A stretch of DNA of 37,244 nucleotides from positions 1 through 37,244 of the forward strand of contig SZWC01023257.1 in assembly GCA_023375785.1 (NCBI GenBank), in the 5' to 3' direction. Below are positions 32,843 to 37,244 of the stretch, piece after piece. Position 1 is the stretch's first letter. Each line of letters starts with the position of its first letter. Both the position numbers and the translations under genes were made by a program. The notes beneath the pieces were generated by a model. That model was given only the letters and a program-made list of their open reading frames with translations. It made no database searches and was not told the origin of the DNA. The DNA is from Penium margaritaceum (taxonomy: Eukaryota > Streptophyta > Zygnematophyceae > Desmidiales > Peniaceae).

Positions 32843-34108
32843 TGTAAGTGTGTTTAAGTGTGTGTAAGTGCGTGTAAGTGTGTGTAAGTGCATGTAAGTG
32901 TGTGTGAGTGCGTGTAAGTGCATGTAAGTGTGTGTAAGTGCATGTAAGCGCATGTAAGTTGGTGTACATGCGTGTTAGTGCGTGTAAGTGCCTGAAAGTG
33001 AGTGTAAGTAAGTGTAAGTGTGTGTAAGTGCGTGTAAGTGTGTGTAAGTGCATACAAATACGTGTAAGTGCATGTAAGTGCGTGTAAGGGCGAGTAAGTG
33101 CGTGTAAGTGCGTGTACATTTGTGTAAGTGCGTCTGAGTGCATCTGTGTTTGTGAAACTGCGTATGGTGTGTGAAAGTACTTGTAAGTGTGTGTAAGTGT
33201 GTTTAAGTACGTGAAATTGCGTGTTTTTGTGTGTAAGTTTTTGTAAGTACGTGTACATTCATGTAAGTGTGTGTGAGTCCATGTAAGTATGTGTAAGTGC
33301 GTGTAAGTTTGTGTAAGTGCATTTACGTGCGTGTAAGTGTGTGTAAGTGTGAGTAAGTGCGTGTAAGTGTGTGTAAGTGTGTGTAAGTGCGTGTAAGTAC
33401 GTGTAAGTGCGTATAAGTTCATGTAAGTATGTGTAAGTGTGTGAAAGTGCTTGTAAGTGCGTGTGAGTACGTATAAGTGCATGTAAGTGCGTGTATGTGC
33501 GTGTATGTGTATGTACGTTTGTGTAAGTGCGTGTAAGTGTGTGTAAGTGCGTGTAAATACGTGTAAGTGTGTGTAAGTGCCTGTAAGTTTGTGTAATTGC
33601 GGGTAAGTGCGTGTAAGTATGTGTTAGTTCGTGTATGTGCGTGTAAGTGAGTGTAAGTAGGTGTAAGTCTGTGTAAGTTTGTGCAAGTGCGTGTAAGTTT
33701 GTGTAAGTGTCAATAAGTGTGTGTAAGTGCGTGTAAGCACATATAAGTGCGTGTAAGTGCGTGTAAGTGCGTATAAGTTTGTGTAAGTGTGTGTAAGTGC
33801 GTGTAAGTGCGTGTAAGTGCGTGTAAGTTTGAATAAGTGCGTGTAAGTGCGTGTAAGTGTGTTTACATACGTGTAAGTTTGTGTTAGTGCATGTAAGTGT
33901 GTGTAAGTTAGTGTAAGTACATGTACATGCGTGTAAGTGCGTGTAAGTGAGTGTAAGTACTTGTAAGTTCGTGTACGTGTGTGTAAGTGTGTGTAAGTGC
34001 GTGTAAGTGAGTGTAAGTGTGTGTTAGTTCCTGTAAGTACGTTTAAGTGTGTATAAGAGTGTGTAAGTTTGTGTAAGTGCGTGTAAGTGCGTGCAAGTGC
34101 GTGTAAGT

Positions 34109-34853
34109 ACGAGAAGTGTGTGTAAGTACGTGTAAGTGGATGTAAGTGCGTGTCAGTTTGTTTAAGTGCGTGTAAGTGCGTGTACGTTCGTGTAAGATTG
34201 TGTAAGTACGTGTAAGTGCGTGTAAGTGCGTATAAGTACGTGTAAGTGCGTGTAAGTGCGTGTAAGTGAGCATAAGTGTGTGTAAGTGGGAATATGTATG
34301 TGTAAGTTAGTGTAAATGCAAGAGTGCGTGTAAGTACATGTAAGTGCGTGTAAGTGTGTGTTAGTCGAGTAAGTTTGTGTAAGTGCGTGCAAGTGCGTGT
34401 AAGTTCGTGAAAATGCATGTATGTGTGCGTAAGAGCGTGTAAGTTTGTGTAAGTGTGTGTAAGTGTGTGCAAGCTCGTATAAGTACGTGTAAGTGCATGT
34501 AAGTTCTTGTAAGTTTGTGTAAGTGCATGTAAGTACGTGTAAGTTTGTCTAAGTGTGTGTAAGTGTGTGTTAATGCATGTAAGTGCGTGTAAGTGCGTGT
34601 AAGTACGTGAAATTGCGTGTAAGTTCTTGTAAGTTCGTGTTTGTGCATGTAAGTACGTGTAAGTGCCTGTAAGTCCGTGTAAACGCGTGTAAGTACATGA
34701 TAGTGCGTGTAAGTGCGTGTAAGTTCATGTAAGTGCGTGTAAGTGCGTGTAAGTGTGTGTAAGTGCGTGTAAGTGCGTGTACGTGTGTGTAAGTGTGTGT
34801 AAGAGCGTGGAAGAGCATGTAAGTGCGTGTAAGTTCATGGAAGTGCGTGTTAG
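34109..34853 (+). repeat. Right copy of the TCGAG-bearing segment
   Basis: This segment is collinear with 5248-6030: GAGAAGTG (34111), TAAGTTAGTGTAAATGCA (34303-34320), TCGAG unit (34361-34370), GAAAATG (about 34409), F1 (34809-34853). TCGAG to the ATGGAAG unit is about 465 bases in both copies. GAGAAG to TCGAG is 250 here against 291 on the left, an indel of about four units. Confidence 0.8.
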
Positions 34854-34973
34854 TGCGTGCAAGTGCGAGTAATTGTATGCAAGTGCGTGTAAGGGTGTAT
34901 AAGTGCGTGTAAATGTGTATGTGTGTGTAAGTGAGTGTAAGTATGTGTATGTGCAAATCAGTGCATGTTAGTA
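34804..34973 (+). repeat. F-type higher-order marker, copy 6
   Basis: F1 (GGAAGAGCATGTAAG, one unit, TTCATGGAAG, TGCGTGTTAG) is at 34809-34853. F2 (TGCAAATCAG then TGCATGTTAG) is at 34951-34970. Together with the TCGAG unit 465 bases upstream it repeats the layout of copy 2. Confidence 0.75.
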
Positions 34974-36935
34974 CATGTAAGTGTGTGTCAGCGCATCTAA
35001 GTGCGTGTAAGTGTCTGTAAGTGCATGTAAGTGTGCGTAAGTGCATGTAAGTGCGTGTAAGTACATGTAAGTGCGTGTAAGTGTGTGTAAGTGCATGAAG
35101 TGCATGGAAGTGCGTGTAAGTGCGTGTAAGTGCGTGTAAGTACGTGTAGGTGTGTGTAAGTGCATGTAAGTGTGTGTAAGTACGTGTAAGTGCATGGAAG
35201 AATGTATAAGTGTGTGTAAGTGCGTGTAAGTGTGTGTTAGTGTGTGAAAGTGTGTGTGAGGATGTGTAAATACATGGAAGTGCGTGTTTGTTTGTGTAAG
35301 TGCGTGTAAGTGCGTGTAAGTGCGTGTAAGTGCATGTAAGTGCATGTAAGTATGTGTAAGTGCGTGTAAGTGCATGTAGGTACGTGTAATTGCGTGTGAG
35401 CATGTGTAAGTACGTGTAAGTGCGTGTAAGTATGTGCAAGTGCGTGTTAGTGCATGTAAGTGCGTATAAGTGGGTATAAATGCGTGTCAGTGCGTGTACG
35501 TTTTTGTAAGTGTGTGCAAGTATGTGTAAGTGTGTGTTTGTGTGTGTAAATGCATGTTAGTGTGTGTAAGTGCATGTAAGTGCATGAAAGTACGTGTAGG
35601 TTCATGTAAGTACGTGTAGGTGTGTTTAAGTGCGTGTAAGTGCGTGTAAGTGCATGTAAGTACGTGTAAGCGCATGTAAGTGCGTGTTAGTACGTGTAAG
35701 TCTGTGTCAGTACGTGCAAGTATGTATAAGTGCGTGAAATTCGTGTAAGTGCGTGTAAGTGCGTGTCAGTACGTGTAAGTTCTTGTACGTTCATGTAAGT
35801 GAAGGTAAGTGCGCATAAGTGCGTATAAGTGCGTGTAAGAGCGTGCAAGTTTGTGTAAGTTAGTCTAAGTGTGTGTAAGTGCATGTGAGTACGTGGAAGT
35901 GCATGTAAGTGTGTGTACGCACGTATAAGTGAGTGTAAGTGTATGTAGGTGCATGTAAGTTTGTGTAAGTACGTGTAGGTGAGTGTAAGTGCGTGTCAGT
36001 GGGAATAAGTACGTGTTAGTGTGTGTAAGTGTGTATAAGTGCATCTAAGTACGTGTAAGTGTGTGTAAGTGCATGTAAGTGTGTGTAATACATGTAAGTG
36101 CATATAAGTGTATGTAAGTGCGTGTAAGTGCGTATAAGTGTGTGTAAGTGCGTGGAAGTGCATGGAAGTGCGTGTAAATGCGTACATGTATGTGTAAGTG
36201 CGTTTAAGTGTGTGTAGGTATGTGTAGATGCGTGTAAGTGCTTGTAAGTGCTTGTAAGTGCGTATACGTGCGTGTACGTGTGTGTAAGTATGTGTAAGTG
36301 TGTGTTAGTGCATGTAAGTGCGTGTAAACACGTGTAAATGTGTGTAAGTTTGTGTAAGTGCGTGTAATTGTGTGTGTGTGTAAATGCATGTAACTGCGTG
36401 TAAGTACGTGTAAGTACGTCTAAGTACGTGTAGGTGTGTGTAAGTGCGTGTAAGTGCTTGTAAGTGCATGTAAGTGCGTGTATGTACGTGTAAGTGCGTG
36501 TAAATGTGTATAATTGTGTGTACATTTGTGTATGTGTGTGTAAGTATGTGTAAGTGTGTGTTAGTGCGTGTAAATGTGTGTAAGTGCGTGTAAGTGCGTG
36601 TAAATGCATGTAAGTACGCGTCAGTTTGTCTAAGTGCGTGTAAGTATGTGTACGTGCGTGTAAGTGCGTGCAAGTGTATGCAAGTGCGTGTAAGTGTGTA
36701 TAAGTGGGTATAAGTGTGTGTAAGTATGTGTAAGTGCGTGTAAGTGTCTATAAGTGCGTATAAGTGCGTGTCAGTGTGTGTCATTGCGTGTCAGTGCTTG
36801 TAAGTTCATGTAAGTACGGGTAAGTGCGTGTAAGTGCGTGTAAGTGCATGTAGGTACATGTAAGTTTGTGTAAGTGTGTGTAAGTACGTGTAAGTGTGCT
36901 TAAGTGCATGTAAGTGCTTGTACGTTTTGTGTAAG

Positions 36936-36966
36936 TGGATGTAAGTTCTTGTAAGAGCAAGAGTGC
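36936..36966 (+). repeat. Degenerate C1-like unit in the right flank
   Basis: GTGGATGTAAGTTCTTGTAAGAGCAAGAG resembles the C1 unit at 27002, with several changes. It is the only core-type marker seen right of 30 kb. Confidence 0.45.
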
Positions 36967-37216
36967 ATGTAAGTGCGTATAAGTGTGTATAAGTGGGTGT
37001 AAGTGTGTGTAAGTGCATGTAGGTGTTTGTAAGTGCGTGTAAGTACGTGTAAGCATGTGTAAGTGTGTGTAAGTGTTTGTAAGTGCGTGCAAGTGCGTGT
37101 AAGTGGGTGTAGATGCATGTTAGTGCGTGCAAGTTTGTAGAAGTACGTGTAAGTATATACAAGTGCGTGTTAGTGCGTGTAAGTGCGTGTAAGTGCGTGT
37201 AAGTGTGTGTAAGTGC

Positions 37217-37244
37217 ATGTAAGTGCCTGTTTTTTTGTGTAAGT
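37217..37244 (+). repeat. T-run insertion unit, copy 3, at the window edge
   Basis: GCATGTAAGTGCCTG is followed by seven T at 37230-37236 and then GTGTAAGT, where the window ends. This is the right-flank counterpart of 2771-2797. Confidence 0.7.

Larger units (their letters stand above)
1..37244 (+). repeat. Tandem decamer satellite array, unit GTGCGTGTAA
   Basis: The whole window reads as head-to-tail copies of a 10-base unit, GTGCGTGTAA on the plus strand, with no interruption by unique sequence. I saw no inverted block. Most variation sits at unit positions 3-5, giving GTGTGTGTAA, GTGCATGTAA, GTACGTGTAA, GTTCGTGTAA and GTTTGTGTAA, while the TGTAAGT that bridges neighbouring units is the best conserved part. 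Units of 9 or 11 bases, and some of 6, occur occasionally and shift the register. The unit is strand-asymmetric: G 4, T 3, A 2, C 1. Both window edges are inside units, so the full array is longer. No stretch above 300 bases holds anything other than this repeat and the N gap. The family name and species cannot be decided from the sequence alone. Confidence 0.98.
29660..37244 (+). repeat. Right flank domain of the array (F-type higher-order repeats)
   Basis: This stretch is again marked by F-type variants: F1 clusters near 30757, 32650 and 34804, each followed 130-170 bases later by an A-rich unit ending in TGTTAG, a TCGAG unit at 34361, GAGAAGTG at 34111, and a T-run at 37230. It therefore resembles 1-7,940 more than the adjacent core. 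One degenerate core-type palindrome at 36936 is an exception and may mark another domain change near the right edge. No gene is visible. Confidence 0.65.

Noticed and set aside
8-37162. Numerous minus-strand open frames of 60-368 codons, rich in His, Thr, Leu and Tyr, such as 15393-16499
   Set aside because: They overlap each other in all three frames with the same cyclic peptide, begin at random GCATG variants, end at random TTA/CTA/TCA variants, and follow from a stop-free decamer complement. There is no promoter, no conserved domain and no codon-level constraint, so none is reported as a gene.
1-37244. Telomeric repeat array
   Set aside because: The unit has no GGG or TTAGGG-like core, telomerase-made arrays are far more uniform, and the array contains kb-scale higher-order copies that point to recombination instead.
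1-37244. CRISPR array
   Set aside because: There are no 20-40 bp repeats separated by unique spacers; the repeat is continuous with a 10-bp period.
1-37244. CENP-B box in units reading TTCGTGTAAGTGCG
   Set aside because: TTCG followed by four bases and A matches the first half, but the required CGGG is GCGT here, so the essential second half is missing.
1-37244. tRNA, rRNA or other structured RNA genes
   Set aside because: No unique sequence is available to encode them, and the plus strand is nearly free of self-complementary stretches apart from the short CTTGCA palindrome.

Overview
The whole 37,244-base window is one uninterrupted satellite (long minisatellite) array. The plus-strand unit is the decamer GTGCGTGTAA, equivalent to TTACACGCAC on the minus strand. 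It is repeated roughly 3,700 times, always in the same orientation. The first and last bases lie inside repeat units, so neither edge of the array is in view. I found no gene, tRNA, rRNA, transposon, CRISPR array or unique single-copy sequence. The only non-repeat content is a 92-base run of N at 14107-14198. The long His/Thr-rich open frames on the minus strand are a by-product of the unit: its complement has no stop in any frame, and because 10 is not divisible by 3 all three frames encode the same ten-residue cycle.

The sequence points to a eukaryotic, probably heterochromatic (pericentromeric, subtelomeric or interstitial) satellite. The commonest unit variants are CG to TG and CG to CA at the single CpG of the unit, the decay expected from cytosine methylation, so a CpG-methylating genome such as a vertebrate or plant is favoured. 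I cannot name the species or the satellite family.

Beneath the 10-bp period there is clear higher-order structure, visible through rare diagnostic variant units. (1) Flank domains, about 1-7,940 and 29,660-37,244, share one marker set: a GGAAGAGC...ATGGAAG cluster seen six times, a T-run insertion seen three times, and a TCGAG-bearing block seen twice, 28.8 kb apart. (2) The core domain, about 7,945-29,660, has a different set. One marker is an 11-base unit GTTCAGTTTAA in a block with spacings of 99, 151-171 and exactly 31 bp. Another is a CTTGCAAGTGCAAG palindrome. A third is a TATGTAG...TAGGAG pair at a fixed spacing of 148 or 158 bp. Within the core, 8.86-12.83 kb shows an A-B-A-B dimer with a period near 2.29 kb, and 17.3-24.5 kb shows a different series with a period near 1.7 kb. 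A 119-bp segment is tandemly duplicated at 2035-2286.

No genes work together here. The biologically interesting content is the nested array architecture and what the unit itself could do: 10-bp phasing of TAA against GCG (a nucleosome-positioning pattern), a perfect GTAAGT core of the 5' splice site in most units, and one CpG/GCGTG core per unit.
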